Shown piece after piece: positions 39,680 to 49,536 of a stretch of DNA of 64,000 bases. Position 1 is the first letter of the stretch; each line of letters opens with the position of its first letter. Both the position numbers and the translations under genes were made by a program. Where the stretch lies: contig SBLD01000013.1 in the NCBI GenBank assembly GCA_004551485.1, positions 1 through 64,000 of the forward strand. Reading direction: 5' to 3'. The notes under the pieces were generated by a model. The model worked only from the letters and a program-made list of their open reading frames with translations. It made no database searches and was not told the origin of the DNA. The DNA is from Billgrantia azerbaijanica. Lineage in GTDB: Bacteria; Pseudomonadota; Gammaproteobacteria; Pseudomonadales; Halomonadaceae.

Positions 39680-40222
39680 TCACTGCGCGGTTTCACCTGG
39701 CGCATCGTCAGACTCCTTCTTCTCCTTCATCGACTCGATCACCTTGGGGCGCCCGCGACCCAGGCCGCCCTCGCCGCGCGCCCGCATGTAGCGGTAGATG
39801 TTCTCGACGTTCTTCATCACGTTGGGGTCGTCGCCAAAGGAGGGCATCACCCGCCCTGGCTGGATTTCGCGTCCGGCCGCGATGGTGCCGATGAAATCCG
39901 CAAAGCTGCGCCGCTCGGCGGCCCGTATCAGGCTGGGTGCGAAGGTGGAACCCAGCCCGTCGGGGCCGTGACAGGCCAGGCAGTTCCGCGTGTAGGTGAG
40001 ATAGCCTTGATAGGTGCCGGGGTCGACCTTGCCATCCTCGATGACGTACTCGCCCCACTGTTTTTCCTGCGTTTCCTGCGTTTCCTTGCCCTCGCCCTGC
40101 GTTTCCGCGGACGTCTCCTCTGCGGCCAGTAGCATGCCCGGCAACGCACCACCGAACAGCAGCAGCGTACCGGCAAGGACCGCGAACCATCCGGGGCGGC
40201 GCGGTTTCACACTCATCATCAT
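39680..40222 (-). CDS. Cytochrome c partner of the quinoprotein dehydrogenase
   Basis: A 180-aa precursor with a signal sequence, a Glu/Thr/Gln-rich linker (about 34-56), then a class I cytochrome c domain with haem site CLACH near residue 80 and a likely axial Met in VMPSFGDD. Its place directly behind the dehydrogenase makes it the probable electron acceptor (cytochrome c550/XoxG role). It starts with ATG triplets; the first (40222) has AAGGA eight bases upstream. Confidence 0.88.
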   Translation of the reverse strand: MMMSVKPRRPGWFAVLAGTLLLFGGALPGMLLAAEETSAETQGEGKETQETQEKQWGEYVIEDGKVDPGTYQGYLTYTRNCLACHGPDGLGSTFAPSLIRAAERRSFADFIGTIAAGREIQPGRVMPSFGDDPNVMKNVENIYRYMRARGEGGLGRGRPKVIESMKEKKESDDAPGETAQ

Positions 40223-40254
40223 GCGAGCTTTCCTTAAATCTCCGGAGGGCAGGC

Positions 40255-40294
40255 TGTCGGCCGTGCGCGCCACCAGGCACAGGCACGGCCGACA
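40255..40294 (-). other. Intercistronic hairpin between dehydrogenase and cytochrome
   Basis: Perfect 11-bp stem (40255-40265 with 40284-40294) between the dehydrogenase stop and the cytochrome start. There is no U-tract, so it may protect the dehydrogenase mRNA 3' end or partly attenuate downstream genes. Confidence 0.65.
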
Positions 40295-40313
40295 GGAGGT
40301 TGCCGCTGATCCC

Positions 40314-42137
40314 TCAGTCAGACAGGGCAAAGACGGTCAACACCCCGCCCAGCTCGGTGTAGTCGTCCAGGGCCGAGAAGACGCCGACGGCACCCAGACC
40401 GGCCTCGGGATCTTCCAGCCCGGCCGCCAGGCCAATACCGGCCCAGCCGCCGACGCCGGACAGTACCGCCAGGTACTGCTTGCCCTCGTGCTGGAAGGTG
40501 TTGATGTTGCCGATGATTCCGGAGGGGGTCTTGAAGCGCCACAGCTCCTCGCCGGTCTCGATGTCCACCGCCTTCACGTAGCCCTCCAGGGTGCCGTAGA
40601 AGGCGAGGTCACCGGCGGTGGTCAGGGCACCGCTCCACACGGCGAAGCGCTCGTCGACCTGCCACACGGTCTCGCCGGCGACGGGGTCCCAGGCGATGAA
40701 GCTGCCCATGCGCCCTTCCATCTCCCCGTCCTGGACGGGTGCCGGCATCATGGTCAGGGTCGCCCCGACGTAGGGCTGGCCGGCCACGTACTCGGTCTCG
40801 AAGGGCTCATAGTTCATGCAGATGCGGTTGATCCCGGCATAGATGAGTCCCGTCTCCGGCGAGTAGGAGCTCGGCTGCATGTTCTTGGCGCCCATGGCGG
40901 TGGGGCAGATGTCGGTGGTGTTGACGTTCACCCCCTGGGTGAAGGTGCTGTACTCGTCGGTGACCACCGGCCGCCCGGTCTCCATGTCGTAGTGGCTCGC
41001 CCAGTTGGTCTCCGGGGCGAACTTCTCGGCCACCAGCAGCTCGCCGGTCTCGCGGTCGAGCAGGAAGCCGAAGCCGGTACGATCGATGATCGCCAGCCCC
41101 TTGCGCTGCTCACCGTTGATCTCGACGTCGATCAGCTGGTTCTCGTTGACGCCGTCGTAGTCCCACTCGTCGAACGGCACCTTCTGGTAGACCCACTTGA
41201 CCTGGCCGGTGTTGGGGTCGCGCGCGAACACCGAGATCGACCACTTGTTGTCGGCCGGCTCGCCGTCGATGGTGCGCTGCGCCGGGTTCCAGGTGCCGGG
41301 GTTGCCGGTTCCGTAATAGATCAGGTCGAGCTCGGGATCGTAGGTGACCCAGCCCCAGGGGGCGCCACCGCCGCGCTCCCACTCGCCTTCCGGCCAGGTG
41401 GAGACGCCGAGGTCGGCCTCGCCGATCGGCTCGCCCATCATCAGGGTGGTCTCGGGATCGATCAGCACCTCGTCGTCCGGCCCGTTGGAGTAGCCCCGCC
41501 ACTCCATTTCACCGGTCTCGGCGTTGTAGGCGGTGATATGGCCGCGCACCCCGAATTCGCCGCCGCTGTTGCCGACGATCACCTTGTCGTGGACCACCAG
41601 CGGCGACATCGTCATGGTCTCGCCCCGGGTGTGGTCGCCGTTCTGGGCCTCCCACAGCAGCTCGCCGGTCTCGGCGTCGAGCGAGATAACGGTGTTGTCG
41701 GCCTGGTTGAGGAACAGCCGCCCGTCGGCGTAGGCCAGGCCGCGGTTGACGGTGTCACAGCACATCACCGGGATGACCCGCGAATCCTGGTCCGGCTCGT
41801 AGGTCCAGACGATGCGGCCCTGCTCCTCCAGGTCCAGGGCGAATACCTTGTTGGGGAAGGGGGTATGGATATAGAGGCGGCCATCGCCGACATACAGCGG
41901 TCCGCCCTCATGGCCGCGCAGGACCCCCGTGGAGAACTGCCACAGGGCGCGCAGGTCACCGATGTTGTCACGGTTGATCTGGTCAAGGGTACTGTGTCGG
42001 TTGCCTTGGTAGTTGCCAAGCTGGACCGGCCAGAGCTCCGGATTCTGCTGCAGCTCCAGCTGATTCTGGTTGGCGTGAGACGCCGTTGCGGCCAGCAACC
42101 CGACCGCCGCAAGGGCGTAGCTGAGTTCTCGAAGCAT
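40314..42137 (-). CDS. PQQ-dependent alcohol dehydrogenase, lanthanide-type signature
   Basis: Periplasmic quinoprotein of the methanol/ethanol dehydrogenase family, 607 aa with a Sec signal peptide ending near ASHA. It forms an eight-bladed propeller around PQQ. Key residues: vicinal Cys126-Cys127, Glu194 and Asn279 as metal ligands, catalytic Asp326 in DEWDYDGVN. Asp328, two residues on, is the extra ligand found in XoxF/ExaF-type lanthanide enzymes; Ca2+ enzymes have Ala or Ser there. It would oxidise methanol or other short alcohols and reduce the adjacent cytochrome c. Substrate preference (XoxF or ExaF/PedH) cannot be settled from sequence alone. Confidence 0.93.
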   Translation of the reverse strand: MLRELSYALAAVGLLAATASHANQNQLELQQNPELWPVQLGNYQGNRHSTLDQINRDNIGDLRALWQFSTGVLRGHEGGPLYVGDGRLYIHTPFPNKVFALDLEEQGRIVWTYEPDQDSRVIPVMCCDTVNRGLAYADGRLFLNQADNTVISLDAETGELLWEAQNGDHTRGETMTMSPLVVHDKVIVGNSGGEFGVRGHITAYNAETGEMEWRGYSNGPDDEVLIDPETTLMMGEPIGEADLGVSTWPEGEWERGGGAPWGWVTYDPELDLIYYGTGNPGTWNPAQRTIDGEPADNKWSISVFARDPNTGQVKWVYQKVPFDEWDYDGVNENQLIDVEINGEQRKGLAIIDRTGFGFLLDRETGELLVAEKFAPETNWASHYDMETGRPVVTDEYSTFTQGVNVNTTDICPTAMGAKNMQPSSYSPETGLIYAGINRICMNYEPFETEYVAGQPYVGATLTMMPAPVQDGEMEGRMGSFIAWDPVAGETVWQVDERFAVWSGALTTAGDLAFYGTLEGYVKAVDIETGEELWRFKTPSGIIGNINTFQHEGKQYLAVLSGVGGWAGIGLAAGLEDPEAGLGAVGVFSALDDYTELGGVLTVFALSD

Positions 42138-42144
42138 GGCGTGG

Positions 42145-42161
42145 TCTCCGCGAAACGGAGA
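42145..42161 (-). promoter_or_regulatory. Hairpin masking the dehydrogenase ribosome binding site
   Basis: On the mRNA, UCUCCG (42161-42156) pairs with CGGAGA (42150-42145) across a 5-base loop. CGGAGA is the only good Shine-Dalgarno, seven bases before the ATG. Folding would hide it, giving possible translational control. Confidence 0.55.
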
Positions 42162-42431
42162 AGGTGCGTCGGCTCCCTCCAGCGCATCTTCGGTTTTGTT
42201 GTGTTACTCCGCGTATTCAGGTTTAGCACAACTCACTCGACTTCACAGGGACACGATGGCCAGCGCAATCGTCACCGCCTCGGCAAGCGCCCGGAACGAC
42301 CGGACAGGAGACGGCACGGGGCGATCTGCAAGCAGCCCCTCACCGCCCACCCCGCGTCGCTGGCATATTTCGCCACGCGTGCTTTACTGGTAGGGGCAAT
42401 GACCCAATACCCGTCTCACAGGAGACCCACC
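42162..42431. promoter_or_regulatory. Divergent promoter region, dehydrogenase and pqqA
   Basis: About 270 bases separating the leftward dehydrogenase and rightward pqqA. It must hold both promoters, but I could not identify confident -35/-10 pairs. A TGGCA...GC element near 42361 resembles a sigma-54 site but has wrong spacing. Confidence 0.45.
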
Positions 42432-42503
42432 ATGTGGACCAAACCGGCATACACCGATCTTCGCCTGGGCTTCGAGGTCACTCTCTATATCGCCAATCGC
42501 TGA
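42432..42503 (+). CDS. pqqA: PQQ precursor peptide PqqA
   Basis: A 23-residue ribosomal peptide, the substrate for PQQ synthesis. It has the conserved core with Glu15 and Tyr19 (segment FEVTLY), the residues cross-linked by PqqE and kept in PQQ. CAGGAG lies 7 bases upstream of the ATG. A terminator follows at 42618-42646, so the peptide gene may be transcribed on its own at a high level. Confidence 0.95.
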   Translation: MWTKPAYTDLRLGFEVTLYIANR

Positions 42504-42800
42504 TATCGGGCGACTGGCGAGGATCAGGCAGAGAAGCCTTTGGCTTTTCTAACTAATATATAAATTCTTAAATTCGGTAATTCTTGTTTTACGCCTGTAC
42601 CGTGTGTGACTTCCGCCGACGCTCCGCCTGACGGAGCGTCAGTTTTCTGGGCGGCGCCACGACACGCTATTTACTAAATCCGGTAAACCGGAAACGCTTC
42701 ACTCCCGACTAACTGGACAACGACACGCTAACAACAAGGAACATGCCGGGCGGATATCGAGGCATCGCCTGCCGATGCCCTCAGTCTGCAGGGAGCTACC
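42504..42800 (+). promoter_or_regulatory. AT-rich pqqA-pqqE spacer with repeats
   Basis: No gene seen; in particular no pqqB, pqqC or pqqD. After the pqqA stop there is a strikingly AT-rich block (about 42540-42600) in an otherwise GC-rich window. Two related elements occur: AAATTCGGTAATTC at 42570-42583 and AAATCCGGTAAACC at 42676-42689, the latter within an inverted repeat (42679-42692). CGACACGCTA occurs twice (42660-42669, 42721-42730). These may be regulator sites for pqqE. Confidence 0.5.
42618..42646 (+). terminator. Terminator after pqqA
   Basis: Perfect 9-bp GC-rich stem (42618-42626 with 42632-42640) followed by AGTTTTC, 115 bases beyond the pqqA stop. Confidence 0.8.
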
Positions 42801-43943
42801 ATGACGGACACCGCGCACCTGGCCACACACCCCGGCCCGCCGCTGTGGCTGCTGGCGGAGCTGACCTACCGTTGTCCGCTGCAGTGCAGCTACTGCTCGA
42901 ATCCGCTGGAGTTCGCCGCCATCGCCGACGAGCTCTCCACGCAGGCGTGGTGCGACGTGCTCACCCAGGCGCGCACGCTGGGGGCCGTGCAGCTGGGCTT
43001 TTCCGGCGGTGAGCCGCTGGTTCGCCGGGACCTGGAACAGCTGGTGGCCCACGCCCACGGGCTGGGTTTCTACACCAACCTGATCACCTCGGCGCTGGGG
43101 CTCGACGAGGCGCGCATCACGGCCCTGCGCGACGCCGGGCTCGACCACATCCAGATCAGCCTGCAGGCCGGCGACGCCGAGGTCGCCGCGGCGGTGGCCG
43201 GTTCGCCCAAGGCGCACGCCAGGAAGCTGGCCATGGCGCGGGCGGTCAAGGCCGCCGGCTACCCCATGGTGCTCAACGTCGTGCTGCACCGCCACAACAT
43301 CGATGACATCGATGCCATCATCGCGCTGTGCGACGACCTCGGCGCCGACGCCGTCGAGCTGGCCAACTGCCAGATGCACGGCTGGGCGCAGCTCAACCGC
43401 GCGGGGCTACTGCCCAGCCGCGCCCAGCTCGAGGCCGCCGAGGCCACCACCGCGCGCTGGCGCGAGCGCCTGGCGGCGCGCGGCCGCGACATGCGCCTGC
43501 TGTTCGTGGTGCCGGACTACTATGCCGATCGCCCCAAGGCGTGCACCGGCGGCTGGGGCACGTTGTTCCTGGGCGTGGCCCCGGACGGCACCGCCCTGCC
43601 CTGCCACAGCGCGCGCGCCCTGCCCATGGCATTCCCCCGGGTGCAGGAGCAGAGCCTCGCCTCGATCTGGTACGACAGCGACGCCTTCAACCGCTTCCGC
43701 GGCGAGGCGTGGATGCCCCGGCCGTGCCGCGATTGCGACGAACGTCACCAGGACCATGGCGGCTGCCGCTGCCAGGCCTACCTGCTGACCGGCGACCCCA
43801 CGGCCACCGACCCGGTCTGCGACCTGGCACCCGCCCATCACCTGATCGAGGCCGCGCGCGACGAGGCGGCCGCCCATGATCGCCCGGTTTCGTCGCTGAT
43901 CCCGCGCAACGTGCACGAGTCGCGGGTCTTCTGTCGCCAGTGA
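42801..43943 (+). CDS. pqqE: Radical SAM PqqA cross-linking enzyme PqqE
   Basis: Forms the carbon-carbon bond between Glu and Tyr of PqqA, the first step of PQQ synthesis. The 380-aa protein has the radical SAM cluster motif C25-x3-C29-x2-C32, SAM-binding GFSGGEPL, and a C-terminal SPASM domain with several cysteines ([18 protein letters not shown] ... DPVCDL). PqqE normally needs the chaperone PqqD, which is neither fused nor adjacent here. GGGAG precedes the ATG. Confidence 0.95.
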   Translation: MTDTAHLATHPGPPLWLLAELTYRCPLQCSYCSNPLEFAAIADELSTQAWCDVLTQARTLGAVQLGFSGGEPLVRRDLEQLVAHAHGLGFYTNLITSALGLDEARITALRDAGLDHIQISLQAGDAEVAAAVAGSPKAHARKLAMARAVKAAGYPMVLNVVLHRHNIDDIDAIIALCDDLGADAVELANCQMHGWAQLNRAGLLPSRAQLEAAEATTARWRERLAARGRDMRLLFVVPDYYADRPKACTGGWGTLFLGVAPDGTALPCHSARALPMAFPRVQEQSLASIWYDSDAFNRFRGEAWMPRPCRDCDERHQDHGGCRCQAYLLTGDPTATDPVCDLAPAHHLIEAARDEAAAHDRPVSSLIPRNVHESRVFCRQ

Positions 43944-43958
43944 GGCACGTATGAGTGA

Positions 43959-45140
<1,182 letters not shown>

Positions 45141-45156
45141 CACGCGCCGCTTTTTG

Positions 45157-45178
45157 GTCACGCCCGAAGCCGCGTGAC
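45157..45178 (+). other. Hairpin between frmA and gfa
   Basis: Perfect 7-bp stem (45157-45163 with 45172-45178) 16 bases after the frmA stop, directly preceded by five T. Weak evidence for termination; may reduce read-through into gfa. Confidence 0.4.
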
Positions 45179-45270
45179 GCACGATGCAAGCACGACGCGT
45201 CTGGAGCCGCGCGAAGGGCCTGACATACCCCCAGTTGGTAGTGGTGAGATGAAGGCAGGAGGAGTAGCCA

Positions 45271-45981
45271 ATGAGCCTGATGGACACCATCCAGCGCTGG
45301 TTCGGTGGAACGAAGCCCACTTCCACCACGACCGCCCCCCGGGCAGACCAGCCGGCATCGTCGACGGGCGCCGAGGCGCCGACCCAGAACCAGAACAAGG
45401 CAGGAGGGAGCAGCATGAGCATTCACATTCATCCCGCCGTGGACGACGGCGTGCGCCCCGGCCGCGACGACTTCAGCGGCGGTACCCTGCGCTGCCAGTG
45501 CAGCGACCGACCGGTGGAGGTCACCGTCGACGCGCAGTGTGCCCACAACCACGTGTGCGGCTGCACCAAGTGCTGGAAGCCCGAAGGAGCCCTGTTCTCG
45601 ATGGTGGCCGTGGTGCCGCGCGACAAGCTGCGGGTGACCGCCAACGAGGACAAGCTGCAAGTGGTCGACAGCAGCGCGGTGATCCAGCGCCATGCCTGTC
45701 GCGAGTGCGGCGTGCACATGTACGGGCGCATCGAGAACACCGACCACCCCTTCCACGGCCTGGACTTCATCCACCCCGAGCTGTCCCGCGATGAGGGGTG
45801 GGCGGCACCGGAGTTCGCCGCCTTCGTCTCCTCGATCATCGAATCCGGCACCAAGCCGGAGGAGATGGAGGGCGTCCGCAATCGCCTGCGGGAACTCGGC
45901 CTGACGCCCTACGACTGCCTGTCGCCGCCGCTGATGGACGCCATCGCCACCCACACCGCCAAGGCCAAGGGCGTGCTGTGA
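45271..45981 (+). CDS. gfa: S-(hydroxymethyl)glutathione synthase Gfa, N-terminally extended
   Basis: Speeds addition of glutathione to formaldehyde, supplying the dehydrogenase upstream. Gfa proper begins at codon 49 (ATG 45415, [12 protein letters not shown]) and would be 188 aa, the normal family size. The zinc cysteines are in LRCQC, CGCTKC and CRECG. The frame continues upstream to ATG 45271, giving 236 aa with a Thr/Ser/Gln-rich 48-residue extension. Both ATGs have strong ribosome binding sites within near-identical sequence, so two forms may be made. Confidence 0.9.
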   Translation: MSLMDTIQRWFGGTKPTSTTTAPRADQPASSTGAEAPTQNQNKAGGSSMSIHIHPAVDDGVRPGRDDFSGGTLRCQCSDRPVEVTVDAQCAHNHVCGCTKCWKPEGALFSMVAVVPRDKLRVTANEDKLQVVDSSAVIQRHACRECGVHMYGRIENTDHPFHGLDFIHPELSRDEGWAAPEFAAFVSSIIESGTKPEEMEGVRNRLRELGLTPYDCLSPPLMDAIATHTAKAKGVL

Positions 45982-46078
45982 GATTGCGCGACGGCATGAC
46001 GCCGGCCTGACAAGAGACCCGGGCTGCCGCCAGGCAGCCCGGACAAGGCGGATTCTCGGCGCGGCGGGCAGACCGTCC

Positions 46079-46909
46079 TCACCCGTCGCCGGCCTCCGCG
46101 GCCGGTCGCAGCAAGGCCACCGGGCAGGGCGCAGCGTGCAGCACCTGCTGGGCGACGCTGCCGGCGATGACCTGAGACAGCCCGCTGCGCCCGTGGCTGG
46201 TCATGGCCACCAGGGCATCGCGGCTGTCCGCCAGGTAGCGGACGATGGCGTCGCCCGGCTCGCCGTGCAGCACCTCCCACTCCACCGCCATCCCCGGCTC
46301 GTCGCGCAGGCGCCGCGCCAGGCCGCGCACGTAGCCGTACTCCATGGCCTCGGCATGGCGCTCGCCCGCGGCGGTGGCCACCGCGGTCGCGTCGGTGCCC
46401 ACCACGTTCAGCAACTGCAGGCGCGCCCCCAGCTGCCGCGCCAGGGTCACGGCGTGCGGCAACACCGCCTCGGAGAGGCGGCAGCCGTCCACGCAGACCA
46501 TCAACGTCGCCACCCGGGAGTGGCGACGGGCGTCGAAGCGCGGGCCGCACAGCAGGACTGGCCGGCTCGCCCGGCGCACCACGCCGGCGGCCACGCTGCC
46601 GAGCAGCACCTCCGACATTGGGCGACGCCCGCGGGCGCTCATGCACAGCGCACTGTCGTCGCGGCACGCCAGCTCGGCGAGGTAAGCCTCGACGCTGTCG
46701 TGCACCGCCACCTCCAGCGCCAGGTCGTCGTCCGCCTGTGCCGCCAGCATCCGGTGCAGGACGGCGCGGCGCGCCTCGGCCTGCGCGGGCGTTTTCACCA
46801 CCGAGGTCACGACCGGCTCGGCACCGAGCTGGGCTGCCAGCTGGCGGCCCAGCGTCACCCCGCGCAGGGCGTCGTCGCTCTCATCCATTGCCACGTACAG
46901 CTTGTGCAT
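46079..46909 (-). CDS. Universal stress protein, two Usp domains
   Basis: A 276-aa cytoplasmic protein with tandem UspA folds. The C-terminal domain keeps an ATP-binding-type motif (GEPGD, then TSHGRSGLSQVIAGSVAQQVL); the N-terminal one is more divergent (SARGRRPMSEVLLGSVAAGVV). It overlaps the upstream transporter gene by 29 bases and is the last gene of the ben/cat run, so it is probably co-induced with benzoate use. ATG 46909 is chosen over GTG 46915 on spacing to GAGGAG. Confidence 0.87.
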   Translation of the reverse strand: MHKLYVAMDESDDALRGVTLGRQLAAQLGAEPVVTSVVKTPAQAEARRAVLHRMLAAQADDDLALEVAVHDSVEAYLAELACRDDSALCMSARGRRPMSEVLLGSVAAGVVRRASRPVLLCGPRFDARRHSRVATLMVCVDGCRLSEAVLPHAVTLARQLGARLQLLNVVGTDATAVATAAGERHAEAMEYGYVRGLARRLRDEPGMAVEWEVLHGEPGDAIVRYLADSRDALVAMTSHGRSGLSQVIAGSVAQQVLHAAPCPVALLRPAAEAGDG

Positions 46910-48137
46910 CGTCACGTCTCCTCAGCTCACTCTCGCTGCGTACTGACTGTCGGCCGTCCCGGCATCCTCGCGCCGGTCTGCGCCGATGCAGAACATAGTA
47001 GGCCAGGCCCCCGACCACCACGCCCCAGAACGCCGAGCCCAGCCCCAGGAAGCTCATGCCCGACGCCGTGGCAAGGAAGGTGATCGTCGAGGCCTCCAGG
47101 TGCGCCGCCTGCGCGGCGAAGGCGCGGATATTGGCCGCGATCGCCCCGGTCAACGCCAGCCCCGCCAGGATCGCCACGAACTCGCCGGGCAACGAGGTGA
47201 ACAACGCCACGATGGTGCCCGCGAACAGCCCGCCCAGCAGGTAGCAGACGCCGTTGGCCACGCCGGCCACATAGCGCCTCGCCGGGTCCGGATGCGCCTC
47301 GGGGCCCGTGCAGATCGCCGCCGTGATGGCCGCAACCACCGTGGTGATGCCACCGAAGCCGGCCGTCGCCAGGGAGGTCAGGCCGGTCAGGGTGACGATC
47401 GGTCGGGCCGGCACGTCATAGCCGGCTGTCCTCAGTATCGCCATTCCCGGCAGAAACTGCCCGGTCAGGCTCACCAGCACCAGCGGAATGGCCAGGCTCA
47501 GGGTGGCGTGCCAGCTCCAGGTGGGGGCGATGAGCTGCGGCGTGGCGAGCTCGAGGGAGAGGCCCGCCAGACTCGCCCCCTCCAGCGCCACCGCCAGCAT
47601 CACGCCGACGACGAGCAGCAGCACCAGGCAGTAGCGCGGCGTCAGGCGCTTGAAGAACAGGTAGGCGAGCAGCATGCCGACGGCGAGCGCCGGCACCGAC
47701 TCGAGCGACTCGAACACCCCGACGCCGAAGCGAAAGAGGATGCCCGCCATCATGGCGCTGGCGATGCCCGGCGGTATGGCCTCGACGAGACGGTCGAAGG
47801 AGCCGGTCACGCCGATCAGGATCAGCAGTGCTGCCGCCGTCAGGTAGGCTCCCACCGCCTCGGCCAGCGTCAGCTCGGGGAAGAGCGTGACCAGCAGCGC
47901 CGTGCCCGGCGCCGACCAGGCGGTGATCACCGGCACCTTCAGCCACAGGCTCAGCACGATGCCCGAAAGAGCGGCCCCCAGCGAGATCGCCCACACCCAG
48001 GAGGTCATCATGGCACTCGAGATTTCGGCGCTCTGGGCGGCCTGGAAGAAGATCGCCAGCGGCCCGGCATAGGAAACCAGCACCGCCACCAGGCCGGCGG
48101 TGGCCGCGGGAAGCGAGGCGTCCCTGAGTAACGACAT
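46881..48137 (-). CDS. benE: BenE-family benzoate transporter
   Basis: Inner-membrane benzoate/H+ symporter of the BenE/YdcO family, 418 aa with about 11-12 helices. Typical features are SYAGPLAIFFQAAQ near the N-terminus and GGITTVVAAITAAICTGPEAH in the middle. It is one of two BenE-type genes in tandem; this one is closest to classical BenE. The C-terminal 25 residues are charged and overlap the usp start. Confidence 0.87.
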   Translation of the reverse strand: MSLLRDASLPAATAGLVAVLVSYAGPLAIFFQAAQSAEISSAMMTSWVWAISLGAALSGIVLSLWLKVPVITAWSAPGTALLVTLFPELTLAEAVGAYLTAAALLILIGVTGSFDRLVEAIPPGIASAMMAGILFRFGVGVFESLESVPALAVGMLLAYLFFKRLTPRYCLVLLLVVGVMLAVALEGASLAGLSLELATPQLIAPTWSWHATLSLAIPLVLVSLTGQFLPGMAILRTAGYDVPARPIVTLTGLTSLATAGFGGITTVVAAITAAICTGPEAHPDPARRYVAGVANGVCYLLGGLFAGTIVALFTSLPGEFVAILAGLALTGAIAANIRAFAAQAAHLEASTITFLATASGMSFLGLGSAFWGVVVGGLAYYVLHRRRPARGCRDGRQSVRSESELRRRDDAQAVRGNG

Positions 48138-48227
48138 GGTATTGGCCTCTGTTGATGGTGGGACTCGACAAAAAGGGCCCGCGCTGCCATGGCAGCCGCG
48201 GGCCAAGGAGGGTGAGGAAGTGGACGG

Positions 48228-49481
48228 TCAGCGGGCCGCGGCGCCGGCCTTGCGACGCCGGGGCAGCTCGAGGGTGAACTCGAAGTCGCGGAACTCGACG
48301 AGCATCGAGATGCCCGCCCCCAGCACCAGCGCCCAGAAGGAGGAACCGATGCCGAAGATCTGCAGCCCCGACACGGCGATCAGGAAGGAGAACATGGCCC
48401 CCACCTCATGCTTGCCGGAGAAGGTCATGTGCATCGCCGAGCTGATCACCCGCAGCAGCGCCAGTCCGGCGATGATGGCGATGAAGTAGCTCGGCATGGC
48501 CTCGATCAGGCTGAACACGAAGCCATAGAAGGGCGCCGCCACGACGAAGATGATGCCGACGATGACCGCGGCGACCCAGCGCTTGTCGTGGCTGCCGGCT
48601 TCCGGTCCCGAGCAGATACCGGTCATCGGCGCGGCGATGCAGGTGCTGTGCAGGTTGAAGAAGGCCGAGACCATGGTCCCGAAGCCCCCCAGCGCGGTGA
48701 TGGCGTTGGCCGGCGCCGTCTTGTAGCCCATGCCCTTGACCAGCCCCACCCCGGCGGGGGTCTCCATGCCCACCAGGATCAGTGCCAGGGGCAGCCCGTA
48801 GGCCAGGAAGGCCTCGAGGGTGAAGGTGGGCATGATGAACTCGGGCAGCCGGAACGAGAACGTCACGCTCGAGAAGTCGGCGCCGGAGAGCGCCATGTAG
48901 CCCACTCCCACCAGCAGGGTGACGACCAGCGGCGGCACCCGGCGCAGGTAGCGCGCGGCAAAGAAGAAGGAGAGGATCATCACCACCGCCGGCAGCAGGG
49001 CGTTCTGCAGCGGCATCACCATATTGGTGCCGAACTTGAGCAGGATGCCTGCCACCATGCCCATGACGATGGGCATCGGGATCAGCCGCATGACCAGGCT
49101 CATCCACCCGGCCAGGCCGACGACCAGCGCGATCGCCCCGGCGACCAGGGTGGCGCCCAGCGCCTCGTTGAGCCCCACCACGGGAATGATGGCGGCGAAC
49201 AGCAGCGCCCCGGGGATGGAGTTGGCCATCGGCAGCGGTAGCCGGTAGTAGGCCGGCAGGAAGAGCCCGAACAGGCCGTTGATCATCAGGTAGCTGATCA
49301 CCCACAGCAGGGTGAACTCCTGGGGAAGTCCGGCGGCGGTGCCGGCGCTGATATGGATGATCCCGGCGCTGAGGCCGAAGATGCCCGCCACCAGGCCCGC
49401 GCTCAGGTTGTCGGCGTTGAGGTCACGCAGGAAGTCGCGGGGCGCCGACGCCAGGCCGACGCCTTTCTCGAGGTGCTTCAT
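48228..49481 (-). CDS. Second BenE-type membrane transporter
   Basis: A 417-aa protein with about 12 helices, related to the first but diverged. The shared pattern is visible in LGGFGTMVSAFFNLHSTCIAAPMTGICSGPEAG. Placed between benD and benE, it may carry benzoate, a substituted benzoate, or muconate. GGAG lies before the ATG. Alternative: a more distant aromatic-acid carrier of the same superfamily. Confidence 0.83.
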   Translation of the reverse strand: MKHLEKGVGLASAPRDFLRDLNADNLSAGLVAGIFGLSAGIIHISAGTAAGLPQEFTLLWVISYLMINGLFGLFLPAYYRLPLPMANSIPGALLFAAIIPVVGLNEALGATLVAGAIALVVGLAGWMSLVMRLIPMPIVMGMVAGILLKFGTNMVMPLQNALLPAVVMILSFFFAARYLRRVPPLVVTLLVGVGYMALSGADFSSVTFSFRLPEFIMPTFTLEAFLAYGLPLALILVGMETPAGVGLVKGMGYKTAPANAITALGGFGTMVSAFFNLHSTCIAAPMTGICSGPEAGSHDKRWVAAVIVGIIFVVAAPFYGFVFSLIEAMPSYFIAIIAGLALLRVISSAMHMTFSGKHEVGAMFSFLIAVSGLQIFGIGSSFWALVLGAGISMLVEFRDFEFTLELPRRRKAGAAAR

Positions 49482-49536
49482 GGTGAGTGCTCCAGGGGAT
49501 TTGTTGTGATTGGAATCCAGATCGGGGGGCGGGCGG

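Noticed and set aside
42355-42390. Sigma-54 promoter upstream of pqqA
   Set aside because: TGGCA and a later GC are present, but the GG to GC spacing is 8, not the required 10.
40014-42503. A long plus-strand frame ending in the PqqA sequence, suggesting a giant PqqA fusion
   Set aside because: The upstream part is antisense to the dehydrogenase. pqqA has its own ATG and ribosome binding site, so the shared frame is chance.
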